From: Balneolales bacterium
GTDB lineage: Bacteria; Bacteroidota; Rhodothermia; Balneolales; Natronogracilivirgulaceae
DNA length: 10,776 nucleotides
Assembly (NCBI GenBank): GCA_007133995.1
Contig: SLLP01000220.1
Coordinates: 1-10,776 of the forward strand
Reading direction: 5' to 3'
Shown: positions 1 to 7,369 of the stretch, piece after piece
How positions within the stretch are numbered: the first letter of the stretch is position 1
Layout of the letters: the number at the start of each line of letters is the position of its first letter
Notes under the pieces: generated by a model
The model's database searches: none
What the model was told of the DNA's origin: nothing
What the model saw: the letters and a program-made list of their open reading frames with translations, nothing else
Translations under genes and position numbers: made by a program

Positions 1-1
1 C

Positions 2-907
2 GCGGGCATGTACCATCCTGAGACGACCTATCTTTATGCAGGGCAGCACAGGGACGGGATCTGGCTGAAGGAGGACCAGCTCATCCAGCTGGGCGAGAAT
101 GTCTGTCTTGGTAATAAACCCTATCGATTTGACGGGGTTTCAGCCGATGGATCGGAAATCCGGCTGGTACACGAATCGGATCTGGCGCATCAACCGGGCA
201 TCCATCCGGGCTACCATGTCCCGGTGCTGGAGGCAACCGCATTCAACCATGAAAACGAGGGTGCGCATGTGTCTCTTTGTGCATTGAGAGGATCCTGGGT
301 CTACCTGAACTTTTGGGGGACCTGGTGCACCTCCTGTGTGGAAGACCTTCCATTTCTGGAGGAAGCATGGCGCATTTTTGGTGGGACTGGCGACTTCCAA
401 ATGATCGGTGTAGCTTATGACACCGAAGCGGCCGTGAAAGCTTTTCTTGAGGACAAAGATATTGCCTGGCCTCAGATACTGGAAGGGTTTGGGGATGAAA
501 AACCGATCCTGACGGCATGGGATATAAACGGGTTTCCGTCTACTTTTTTCATAGACAGGAACGGGATGATCCAGAAACGGCAACTCAGCCGATATGATCT
601 CGAGAGGGAACTGGCACGGGAAATCGGCTTCGACGGGCCTTCACGAGAGCGTTTTCTGGCTGGCAACATCGTTATCAGCAGAGCATTTCCGGACGCGCAA
701 GGCGTAACGCTTAGGGGCGATTTCTCACTGCCGGGACGAACGCCACTGTATCAGTTGAATGGTAAATGGAGCAGGGGATTCACGGCAGAGCCCGGGGAGC
801 ATCGTTATCGGCTTTATGTGGATGGCGTATTCACTCCGGATCCGGAGAATCCCTGCACTGAGGAAGTGGATGGTCGGCTATACAACATCATCACGATTGC
901 ACCATGA
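2..907 (+). CDS. TlpA-like thioredoxin with C-terminal AMPK/CBM48-like domain (5' partial)
   Basis: Probable thiol-disulfide oxidoreductase of the TlpA/ResA type. Residues are numbered from the ATG at 8, but the frame is open to the left edge and residues 1-65 read like the end of a longer N-terminal domain, so the true start is probably outside the window. The thioredoxin fold spans about residues 75-205: hydrophobic strand VYLNFWG, active site WCTSC (Cys107 and Cys110), and the cis-proline region GFPSTFFID (Pro177). Residues 218-298 form a second, Ig-like domain with the pattern VTLRGDF, PGEHRYRLYVDG, DPENP and YNIITI, very close to the glycogen-binding domain of AMPK beta and the isoamylase N-domain. 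One stacking Trp of that family appears to be absent and the other is Phe275, so glucan binding is uncertain. The CXXC suggests an envelope redox role, but any export signal would lie upstream and cannot be seen. Convergent with the next gene, 61 bp away. Confidence 0.85.
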   Translation, partial: AGMYHPETTYLYAGQHRDGIWLKEDQLIQLGENVCLGNKPYRFDGVSADGSEIRLVHESDLAHQPGIHPGYHVPVLEATAFNHENEGAHVSLCALRGSWVYLNFWGTWCTSCVEDLPFLEEAWRIFGGTGDFQMIGVAYDTEAAVKAFLEDKDIAWPQILEGFGDEKPILTAWDINGFPSTFFIDRNGMIQKRQLSRYDLERELAREIGFDGPSRERFLAGNIVISRAFPDAQGVTLRGDFSLPGRTPLYQLNGKWSRGFTAEPGEHRYRLYVDGVFTPDPENPCTEEVDGRLYNIITIAP

Positions 908-968
908 CGAAGGCACGCAGCAATGGCCTCCCACGATAGCCTGATCCCGACAGACTGCCCTCTGTTTG

Positions 969-2225
969 TCAGTTTGCAGGTGTTACCTTCCACAGAGCGC
1001 CATCAGGTGCATCGTTCACGATGTAGATGTTGTTATCCGGACCGATGCGGACATCCCGGATGCGTCCTATCTCTTTAAGCAGAAGCTCTTCATCGTGAAT
1101 AACCTCATAAAAACCCTCCGGATTGTCAATGACAAGTCGTCTGATTCGTTCAGCCCGCAACCCTCCGGCAAGGAGATTGTTATCCCATCTGCTAGTGAAA
1201 TGATCGCCTCTAACCAGAGCCAAACCAGATGGAGCATGTGTCGGCAGAAGCTCATAAACCGGATCTATCATACCTTCTTTTCTCCGCGCCTCGGAATGAG
1301 GAAACTCTTCCTGGTCCCGATAATTCAAACCGAGAGTGACCACCGGCCATCCGTAATTTTTTCCTGCTTCAACAAGATTCAATTCATCACCGCCTCGCGG
1401 GCCGTGTTCAGTTACCCATATTTGATCTGTCCCGGGATGTACAATGAGCCCCTGGATGTTGCGGTGTCCGTAGGAAAAAATTTCGTCATGAGCATTTTCA
1501 TCACCCACAAATGGGTTGTCAGAAGGAGCTGTACCATCATCATTGAGTCGCAACAGGGTTCCTGCGTGATCCATCAGATCCTGGGCCCGCGGTGGATCAG
1601 TTCCCCGATCACCGATGCTCATAAGCAGTTTGCCGTCGTTGGTCCATTCAAGTTTGGAGCCATAGTGACGCCCCGGGCGGGAAAAACGATCCTGTACAAA
1701 GATCTCTTCAAATTGGACGAGAGAATACCCGTCAAGCTGTGCTCGTCCAAGTGCCGTTGCCGTCTGCCCCTCATTATCCGGCTTGGAATAAGTGAGATAA
1801 ATCCAGCCATTGGTTTCAAAATCGGGGTGGAGCGAGACTTCCATCAGCCCGCCCTGACCTCTTGCATATATTTCCGGAAGCCCGTCGACCTGATTCACGG
1901 TGCCATTTTCTATGATATTCAATCGTCCAGGTCGTTCAGTGACAAGTATACGTCCATCTGGCAAGAATGCCACCGACCAGGGGTGTTCCAAATCGCCGGC
2001 AATCCTTGTAACCCGGAAGTCTGAGTATTGACTGCCAGATACCCAGCTTTCGCTCTCCTCACTGTTTTGTTCATAATTTTGTTCATGCGAATTGCACGAC
2101 ATGAGGCCCATGGCAACTAACAGAACAAGACCTGAGCTGATGGTGATGTTCAGAGACGAGAAAATATTGGATAATGACGAGTTAACATTCGATAATGCAG
2201 ATAATGACGCATTTTCTGGTTTCAT
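969..2225 (-). CDS. PQQ-dependent aldose (soluble glucose dehydrogenase family) lipoprotein
   Basis: Predicted lipoprotein of the PQQ-dependent sugar dehydrogenase family (GSDH; E. coli YliI/Asd is the model), which oxidises aldoses to lactones in the periplasm with PQQ as cofactor. With the ATG at 2225 it has 418 residues. A long polar N-region is followed by a hydrophobic segment and lipobox LMSC, giving lipid-modified Cys44. The six-bladed propeller follows. Residues matching the A. calcoaceticus enzyme can be seen: catalytic-base His187 in GRHYGSKL, PQQ contacts Arg255 and Asn256 in YGHRNIQGL, Arg388 and Arg390 in GRIRDVRIGPD, plus the family stretch TEHGPRGGDELN. Arg357 stands where the Acinetobacter enzyme has Lys377. 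The frame stays open 54 codons further to 2387, but that stretch is AT-rich and holds 19-bp repeats, a period that does not suit coding, and it would push the signal sequence inside; I prefer 2225. No PQQ synthesis genes are in the window. Confidence 0.92.
   Translation of the reverse strand: MKPENASLSALSNVNSSLSNIFSSLNITISSGLVLLVAMGLMSCNSHEQNYEQNSEESESWVSGSQYSDFRVTRIAGDLEHPWSVAFLPDGRILVTERPGRLNIIENGTVNQVDGLPEIYARGQGGLMEVSLHPDFETNGWIYLTYSKPDNEGQTATALGRAQLDGYSLVQFEEIFVQDRFSRPGRHYGSKLEWTNDGKLLMSIGDRGTDPPRAQDLMDHAGTLLRLNDDGTAPSDNPFVGDENAHDEIFSYGHRNIQGLIVHPGTDQIWVTEHGPRGGDELNLVEAGKNYGWPVVTLGLNYRDQEEFPHSEARRKEGMIDPVYELLPTHAPSGLALVRGDHFTSRWDNNLLAGGLRAERIRRLVIDNPEGFYEVIHDEELLLKEIGRIRDVRIGPDNNIYIVNDAPDGALWKVTPAN
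2065..2086. repeat. 12-bp tandem duplication in lipoprotein linker
   Basis: The 10-mer TTTTGTTCAT occurs at 2065-2074 and 2077-2086, period 12. On the minus strand it encodes two EQN-containing tetrapeptides (HEQN, YEQN) just after the lipidated Cys of the sugar dehydrogenase, so it lengthens the surface linker without breaking the frame. Confidence 0.7.
2170..2207. repeat. GATAATG repeats coding for Leu-Ser motifs in the signal N-region
   Basis: GATAATG occurs at 2170-2176, 2191-2197 and 2200-2206. The spacings (21 and 9) are multiples of three. On the minus strand they give repeated Leu-Ser motifs (SLSALSN, SSLSN) ahead of the hydrophobic core of the lipoprotein signal peptide, making an unusually long N-region of about 30 residues. 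Confidence 0.55.
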
Positions 2226-2283
2226 TTTTATTCGCTTAATTTGGAAGTTGTAACCTTTTAACAAGTATGGAACCGCAGATGTT

Positions 2284-2340
2284 CCGGTACAATCGCGATA
2301 AACTGGTACAATCGCAATAAACCGGTATAATCGTAATTCA
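2284..2340. repeat. Three tandem 19-bp direct repeats in a divergent intergenic region
   Basis: Units lie at 2284-2302, 2303-2321 and 2322-2340. Unit 1 reads CCGGTACAATCGCGATAAA; unit 2 differs from it at two positions and unit 3 at five. They sit 59 bp upstream of the chosen dehydrogenase start and 90 bp upstream of the first ATG of the CoA-binding gene. A 19-bp period is not a multiple of three, which argues against coding and fits iterated protein-binding sites or simple tandem duplication. Confidence 0.85.
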
Positions 2341-2350
2341 TTTGTTTGTA

Positions 2351-2368
2351 ACAATATTGGAATATTGT
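2351..2368. promoter_or_regulatory. Perfect 8+8 bp palindrome, possible operator
   Basis: ACAATATTGGAATATTGT: two 8-bp arms that are exact reverse complements around a GG centre. It lies between two divergent genes, 10 bp beyond the 19-bp repeats, as expected for a dimeric repressor or activator site controlling one or both promoters. There is no T-run making it a convincing terminator. It is AT-rich, so chance symmetry is possible. The palindrome is directly visible; its role is inferred. Confidence 0.45.
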
Positions 2369-2430
2369 AGAAAAACGATACTTTCATATTACTTTCTGTC
2401 CACGTCGAAGTGTGAGGCTAAAAAGACAGC

Positions 2431-2538
2431 ATGAGCAAACAGATCAGCATGAGCAAACAGATCAGCATGAGCAAACAGATCAGCATGAACGAACAGATCA
2501 GCATGAACGAACAGATCAGCATGAACGAACAGATCAGT
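2431..2538 (+). repeat. Six 18-bp tandem repeats, each carrying an ATG
   Basis: Units start at 2431, 2449, 2467, 2485, 2503 and 2521. The first three read ATGAGCAAACAGATCAGC and are identical. The next three read ATGAACGAACAGATCAGC, the last ending in T. The period is six codons, so gain or loss of units keeps the frame and adds or removes a potential start codon each time. The two-block order (AAA then BBB) implies at least two rounds of local duplication, and the near-identity of units suggests recent expansion. Confidence 0.97.
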
Positions 2539-2970
2539 AATTTCCTGGCTCAAAAAAAAATTGCCGTGGCGGGTGTGTCAAGAAAAGGCGATGTGCCTGC
2601 AAATGCCATTTACAAGAAGCTCAGGTCTGCTGGATACCAGGTGTATCCTTTGAATCCGCATGCCACTGAGGTCGAGGGGGATGTTTGTTATTCTGATCTT
2701 GCGGCTGTTCCGGAACAAATGGACGGTCTCTTAATAGCCACACATCCGGATCAGGCGGTCGGACTCATCCGCCAGTGTCAGACTTCAGGTGTTACCCGTG
2801 TCTGGTTTCATCGCTCTGTCGGTCAGGGAAGTTACAACGAAGAAGCCGCTACTCTGGCCCGGGAGTCAGGAATTTCGGTAATTCCCGGAGGCTGTCCAAT
2901 GATGTATTGCCAACCTGTTGACATATTTCATAGATGCCTGCGTTGGGTGGCAGGATATCCGAAAGTGTGA
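2431..2970 (+). CDS. CoA-binding domain protein (YccU-like) with repeat-expanded N-terminus
   Basis: Small cytoplasmic Rossmann-fold protein of the CoA-binding family (CoA_binding_2, YccU-like), whose physiological role is not established. The family core runs from about residue 37 to 172: nucleotide-binding start IAVAGVSRKGD (44-54), KLRSAGYQVYPLNP (63-76), a middle part GLLIATHPDQAV, and the C-terminal CPMMYCQPVDIFHRCLRW (155-172) typical of the family. Residues 1-36 are six hexapeptides, three MSKQIS then three MNEQIS, encoded by 18-bp repeats. All six ATGs are in frame (2431, 2449, 2467, 2485, 2503, 2521), so the true start is ambiguous. From 2521 the protein has 149 residues and begins like ordinary family members; from 2431 it has 179. 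No strong Shine-Dalgarno precedes 2431. Divergent from the sugar dehydrogenase and followed by 148 bp before the peptidase gene. Confidence 0.88.
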   Translation: MSKQISMSKQISMSKQISMNEQISMNEQISMNEQISNFLAQKKIAVAGVSRKGDVPANAIYKKLRSAGYQVYPLNPHATEVEGDVCYSDLAAVPEQMDGLLIATHPDQAVGLIRQCQTSGVTRVWFHRSVGQGSYNEEAATLARESGISVIPGGCPMMYCQPVDIFHRCLRWVAGYPKV

Positions 2971-3118
2971 TTTCAGGAGATCTGGACCACGCAAGCGATG
3001 TTATTATTTATCCTGATGCAAATATCCAAAATTTTATTGTCGCTGAAACAGCATTCAGAGACTCATTTGAAAACGGTAGTTTAATCTATTTTCCCATTTA
3101 AAAATAATCAGTTCCGAT

Positions 3119-5374
3119 ATGAGACAACATCTTTTTACCATTCTGTTCATTATACCAATGCTTACAGCTGCATCGGCATGTGCAGCACCGGGAACACTGA
3201 ACGTCGAAACAGATGAGAACAGCAAAGGACTGCTCAGCGCTGAAGTTCTATGGAAAATGCAGCGGATAGGTTCGCCCATCATCTCGCCTGACGGAAAATG
3301 GGTGGTTGCACCGGTGACGCGATACACCGTAGATGACGATAAGAGTCATACAGACTTGTGGATCTTTTCCGAGGATGGATCTGTTGAACGTCCGCTCACA
3401 CGCCATGGATCGGCCGACGGACAGCCGGTTTTCAGTCCGGATGGATCTCTGCTTGCATTTTTGAGCCGCCGCGATAATGACGAAACTTCGCAGATCTACA
3501 TCCTCCCGCTTTCAGAGCCTGGGGAAGCGGTTCGCCTTGTAACTGTACCTACGGGTGTGAATGCTCCTAAGTGGGTCGGAGATCATATCTATTTCATCAC
3601 CCGGGTTTGGCCTGCCAAAAGCTGGCAGGAGATGGAAGAGGAGATGGAACGACAGTCGAAATCTCACGTCTCGGCCCACATCTGGAACGAGATGCCCTAC
3701 AGCCACTGGGATCATTGGCTTGATGAAGAAAGGCAGGCGCACATCTACCGGGTTCCAGTCGGCAAATCTGTATTGACATCCGCGAAAAATGCAGGTGGAC
3801 GAAGTGCAGCCGGTCAGAGTGCAATCGCAAGTGAAATCGCCGGTGAGGACACAGATGGGAATCATACCACCACCCGTGCAAAAAACGAGAACACCGGTGA
3901 TTCTGATGATAAAAACGGGGATCTTGTCAGCCTGAGACTGGTTGAGCCTGTAACGTTGCCGACAGGTCGTGAACTGCCACGATCCACCCAGGGTCTGTCT
4001 ACCTATGATGTTTCGTTTGAGGGTTCACATGTTGTCTTCTCAAGTGATACCAACCGCGATGACACCAACCCCAAAATGGATTTGTATCTGACAGTACCTG
4101 GTACCGGCGAGGCGCTGAACATTACACCTGAGAATGATGCGCCCGACAGCAACCCGTTGTTCAGTCCGGATGGATCCAAAATCGCCTACAACCAACAGCA
4201 AATTCCAGGGTTTTATGCCGATACCCGCCGTTTGGTTCTCTACGATATTGGCTCAGGTGCTCACAACGTACTTACGGAAGACTGGGACCGGTCGGCAGAC
4301 GGACTAATCTGGGCGCCGGACGGCGACGGTCTTTTTGGCGCCATAGACGATGCAGGCACACGCCGCATCTATTCCATTAGTTCCGAGACAGGAGAACCGC
4401 ATCCGGTTACCGGCGAAACCGACTTCATGTCGCTAAGTATATCTCAAACCGGCGTGCTGGCCGGACTTAATCAAAGTTTTTTATATCCGCCAAGAGTGGT
4501 TCTGATCCATCCTTCCGACGGAAGTACATCCAGGCTGGATACCCGCAACGACGAAATTCTGGCTGATGTGAATCCTGGAACCTACGAATCGGTCACCTAC
4601 GAAGGATATGGTGGACAGGAGATCCAAATGTGGGTCCACTATCCTCCCGGGTTTGATGAAAACAAACAATACCCGCTTTTTCTACTGATCCACGGCGGCC
4701 CTCACAGCGGCATCACGGACGCGTTTCACTTCCGCTGGAATGCCCAAACCTTTGCTTCCTGGGGATATGTTACGGCCTGGCATAATTTTCACGGGTCATC
4801 TGGTTTTGGTCAGGAATTCACCGATGCCATCAATCCCGACTGGATCACAAAGCCTTATACCGACACCCGGAAGGCAGCAGAGTGGTTCGCAAATCAGCCC
4901 TGGATCGATGCCGACCGTATGGTGGCCGGAGGAGGCAGTTATGGGGGTTATCTTTCCAGCATTCTGCTGGGCAGGGAGCACCCGTTTAATACCCTGTTGA
5001 TCCATGCACCGGTGTACAACATGTACTCCCAGATGGCTGCAGACTTTGCAGTACACAACCGACGTTTCGGCAACTACTGGGAGGATGATGGCAGTCACTT
5101 TGATGGGCGGACGATCTACGAGCAGATTTCCCCGCACTATTACGCCGGGCAATTCCATACCCCCGCGCTTATTGTCCACGGGCAGCTGGACTACCGAGTG
5201 CCGGTCGGACAAGCCTTTGAGCTTTTTCGTACGCTTCAGGAACAGGGTATCGAATCCCGACTGATCTATTATCCGGACGAAAATCACTGGATTCTGAAGC
5301 CAAACAATTCGATCACCTGGTATGATGAAGTGCACAGCTGGATGGCGCGCTTCGCTGAACCGGGTCCAAAATGA
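3119..5374 (+). CDS. Secreted S9 family (prolyl oligopeptidase type) serine peptidase
   Basis: Exported serine peptidase of family S9, closest in build to the acylaminoacyl-peptidase/DPP group, which trims peptides in the periplasm or at the cell surface. It has 751 residues, usual for the family. Residues 1-20 form a signal peptide ending ASA before Cys21; cleavage by signal peptidase I, or weak lipoprotein processing at Cys21, are both possible. A beta-propeller with PD40-like repeats (ISPDGK, FSPDGS, FSPDGSK, WAPDGDG) covers about 45-480. The C-terminal alpha/beta hydrolase shows the oxyanion motif HGGPHS (525-530), nucleophile Ser607 in GGGSYGGY, Asp691 in HGQLDYRVP and His723 in DENHW. 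Residues 219-270 are a hydrophilic, low-complexity insert inside the propeller. Upstream, TTG at 3067 and TATTTTCC at 3087 are only a weak match to a Bacteroidota promoter. No operon partner: gaps of 148 and 210 bp flank it. Confidence 0.93.
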   Translation: MRQHLFTILFIIPMLTAASACAAPGTLNVETDENSKGLLSAEVLWKMQRIGSPIISPDGKWVVAPVTRYTVDDDKSHTDLWIFSEDGSVERPLTRHGSADGQPVFSPDGSLLAFLSRRDNDETSQIYILPLSEPGEAVRLVTVPTGVNAPKWVGDHIYFITRVWPAKSWQEMEEEMERQSKSHVSAHIWNEMPYSHWDHWLDEERQAHIYRVPVGKSVLTSAKNAGGRSAAGQSAIASEIAGEDTDGNHTTTRAKNENTGDSDDKNGDLVSLRLVEPVTLPTGRELPRSTQGLSTYDVSFEGSHVVFSSDTNRDDTNPKMDLYLTVPGTGEALNITPENDAPDSNPLFSPDGSKIAYNQQQIPGFYADTRRLVLYDIGSGAHNVLTEDWDRSADGLIWAPDGDGLFGAIDDAGTRRIYSISSETGEPHPVTGETDFMSLSISQTGVLAGLNQSFLYPPRVVLIHPSDGSTSRLDTRNDEILADVNPGTYESVTYEGYGGQEIQMWVHYPPGFDENKQYPLFLLIHGGPHSGITDAFHFRWNAQTFASWGYVTAWHNFHGSSGFGQEFTDAINPDWITKPYTDTRKAAEWFANQPWIDADRMVAGGGSYGGYLSSILLGREHPFNTLLIHAPVYNMYSQMAADFAVHNRRFGNYWEDDGSHFDGRTIYEQISPHYYAGQFHTPALIVHGQLDYRVPVGQAFELFRTLQEQGIESRLIYYPDENHWILKPNNSITWYDEVHSWMARFAEPGPK

Positions 5375-5584
5375 CAAATTAGCCGATTCTTATTGCTTAA
5401 TGTCAATCATTTCAGAAGACATAAGTGTTGCAGGAGGCCTCGTATTCTGTAAGAAGTCAATGGCTGGCATTAAATCTGCAATTGCATTATTTGGAATGAT
5501 TTATTTTTTTGTAAGTAACTGATTAAATGTTTGTTCGGAAAAATCGCTGGGCTGACCAATTATAATTAAGCACAAGGTACTCTT

Positions 5585-6025
5585 ATGAAGGTGAAGCAGA
5601 TATTATACAGGAAAGGTGGGGAAGTTTATACAGTAGATGAAATGACCATGGTGTATGATGCCATTGCTCTCATGTCCGAGAAGGATGTCGGCGCACTTGT
5701 TGTCATGTGCCGCGGAACCATGTGTGGAATTATTTCGGAGCGGGACTATCGCAACAAAATTATTCTTAAAGGAAGAAAGTCCAAAGAGACCCCTGTACGG
5801 GATATCATGACCCGGGATGTAAAATGTGTCACCGAAGATTACACTATGCAGGATTGCATGGCGATCATGTCGGATAAACGAATCCGGCATCTGCCTGTCC
5901 TGGATGAAAAAAATAATCTCAAAGGAATTATTTCCATTGGGGACATAGTCAAGGCAATCATTGACGAACAAAAATCAGAAATTCAAAATTTGCGAAATTA
6001 TATTTCTTCCAGTTATCCGGCCTGA
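5585..6025 (+). CDS. Tandem CBS-domain protein
   Basis: Stand-alone protein of 146 residues made of one CBS pair (a Bateman module), which usually binds adenosyl nucleotides and passes energy status to a partner. CBS1 covers about residues 13-62 (AIALMSEKDVGALVV, then GIISERDYRNKII) and CBS2 about 70-125 (DIMTRDVKCVTEDYTMQD, RIRHLPVLDE, GIISIGDIVKAII). The SERDY and SIGDIV ends are the typical ligand-side motifs with conserved Asp. A short charged helix (126-140) closes it, with no added enzyme or channel domain. AAGGT at 5574-5578 is a plausible ribosome binding site seven bases before the ATG. It stands alone between gaps of 210 and 153 bp, so its partner cannot be read from context. Confidence 0.92.
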   Translation: MKVKQILYRKGGEVYTVDEMTMVYDAIALMSEKDVGALVVMCRGTMCGIISERDYRNKIILKGRKSKETPVRDIMTRDVKCVTEDYTMQDCMAIMSDKRIRHLPVLDEKNNLKGIISIGDIVKAIIDEQKSEIQNLRNYISSSYPA

Positions 6026-6178
6026 TACTTTCAGCATGGCTGGAGGTGTCCGGTCACAAAAGGGAACAATTACAGATAATAACGTATTTCAGTCATTTAA
6101 AACCGGATTTAATTTCGGATTCCTGATTGAATAATAGCAGGATCTGCCATACATTCTGGGACGGTATAGAAAATCGTT

Positions 6179-7345
6179 ATGAAAATTATTGATGTCGCAG
6201 AATTTTATGCGGATGAGGGAGGTGGGGTAAAAACCTACATCAACCAGAAACTGCATGCAGGATCACGATCAGGTCATGAAATCGTTGTTATTGCACCAGG
6301 TAAGAAAGCTGGCGAGGAAGAACGATTCGGTGGCCGTGTGATTTGGGTTCCGGGACCGGCGTTGCCTGTTGACAGACGATATCATATTCTGTGGCGCGAG
6401 CGTGCGGTTCATGACATCCTTGACCGGGAAAAGCCGGATGTGGTGGAAGGATCTTCACCCTGGACCGGAGGCTGGTTTGCAGCTCGCTGGAAAGGTGATG
6501 CCGTAAAAACTTTTATCTTTCATCAGGATCCCGTAGCTGTCTACCCGCATACCATGCTTGGAAAGATGATGGCCTTTCCAAAGGTAGACAAGCTGTTCAT
6601 GTTTTATTGGATCTATTTGAGAAGACTGAGTCAGCGCTTTGATGCTACTATCGTAAGCGGTGACTGGCTGGCGAAACGCCTTAACAGCTTCCAGATTAAA
6701 AATCCGGTTGCCGTGCCGTTTGGTATTGATAAAACTTTCTCATCACCGAAGCGTCGCAATCCCGAAATGCGCCGTAAGCTATTGGTAGATATGGGATTGT
6801 CAGAAGATGCAATACTTTTGATAGGCATCAGCAGGCATCATCCGGAAAAACGTCTTGGAACCGTCTTCGAAGGATTCCGACTCGCTTCACAAGAGCGAAA
6901 GATGGGACTCGTAATATTCGGTGACGGACCATTTCGCTGGATAGTTAAACGTCAGGCCAAGGGGGTGAAACATCTGAGACTGATGGGGTTCACATCCAAC
7001 AGGGAGGAACTTGCCGATTATCTTTCAAGCGCTGACTTTTTTATCCACGGTTCGGCGGCAGAGACGTACGGGCTTGTTGTTGCCGAAGCCATTTGCAGTG
7101 GTCTCCCTGTTGTTGTTCCGAGTGTCGGTGGTGCAGCAGATCTGGCAGATCCCGTCTATTCTGAAATCTACGAAGCGGGCAATCCAAAAGCACTATCACA
7201 AGCAATACTTCGGATCATGGACCGCGATCGTGATCAGATGATCAATGCCTGTGCCCACGCTGCCGAACACTCTATCGGGACCATGGATGACCACTTTCGA
7301 CAGCTCTTTCAGGTCTACAGGAAGCTGACCGAAGCCAGAAAGTGA
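6179..7345 (+). CDS. GT4-family glycosyltransferase (GT-B fold)
   Basis: Retaining glycosyltransferase of family GT4, 388 residues, normal for the family. The N-terminal Rossmann half holds the acceptor-side loop GGGVKTY (14-20), IVVIAPGKK and KPDVVEGSSPW. The C-terminal donor half (about 205-360) shows ILLIGISRHHPEKRL, VIFGDGPFR and the diagnostic E-x7-E pair Glu295 and Glu303 in ETYGLVVAEAICSGLPVVVP. The overall look recalls alpha-mannosyl and sulfoquinovosyl transferases, but donor and acceptor cannot be fixed from sequence. No signal peptide or clear membrane segment; aromatic and basic residues at 139-150 (LFMFYWIYLRRL) could let it touch the inner membrane. It probably decorates a lipid or envelope polysaccharide, though no sugar-synthesis cluster surrounds it. 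No obvious Shine-Dalgarno. Ends 24 bp from the convergent barrel gene. Confidence 0.92.
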   Translation: MKIIDVAEFYADEGGGVKTYINQKLHAGSRSGHEIVVIAPGKKAGEEERFGGRVIWVPGPALPVDRRYHILWRERAVHDILDREKPDVVEGSSPWTGGWFAARWKGDAVKTFIFHQDPVAVYPHTMLGKMMAFPKVDKLFMFYWIYLRRLSQRFDATIVSGDWLAKRLNSFQIKNPVAVPFGIDKTFSSPKRRNPEMRRKLLVDMGLSEDAILLIGISRHHPEKRLGTVFEGFRLASQERKMGLVIFGDGPFRWIVKRQAKGVKHLRLMGFTSNREELADYLSSADFFIHGSAAETYGLVVAEAICSGLPVVVPSVGGAADLADPVYSEIYEAGNPKALSQAILRIMDRDRDQMINACAHAAEHSIGTMDDHFRQLFQVYRKLTEARK

Positions 7346-7369
7346 TGGTTGGACATCCAGCCCCTGTCG

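Noticed and set aside
949..970. Possible bidirectional terminator between the thioredoxin and dehydrogenase genes (ACAGA/TCTGT stem)
   Set aside because: The stem is only five pairs with no GC-rich core and no true T-run; its placement between convergent genes is the only support.
966..2024. Long plus-strand open frame of 352 codons
   Set aside because: Antisense shadow of the sugar dehydrogenase; its protein has no recognisable motifs, whereas the minus strand shows all the family residues.
2226..2387. N-terminal extension of the sugar dehydrogenase by 54 codons (ATG at 2387)
   Set aside because: It would place the lipoprotein signal far inside the protein, it spans 19-bp repeats and a palindrome, and it is AT-rich like intergenic DNA.
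5400..5522. 40-codon frame with a hydrophobic C-terminal half, after the S9 peptidase gene
   Set aside because: A small membrane peptide is conceivable, but there is no ribosome binding site and nothing else to support it.
5558..5567. AATTATAATT palindrome containing TATAAT upstream of the CBS gene
   Set aside because: Short and AT-only, with no matching -35 element at a suitable distance; likely chance.
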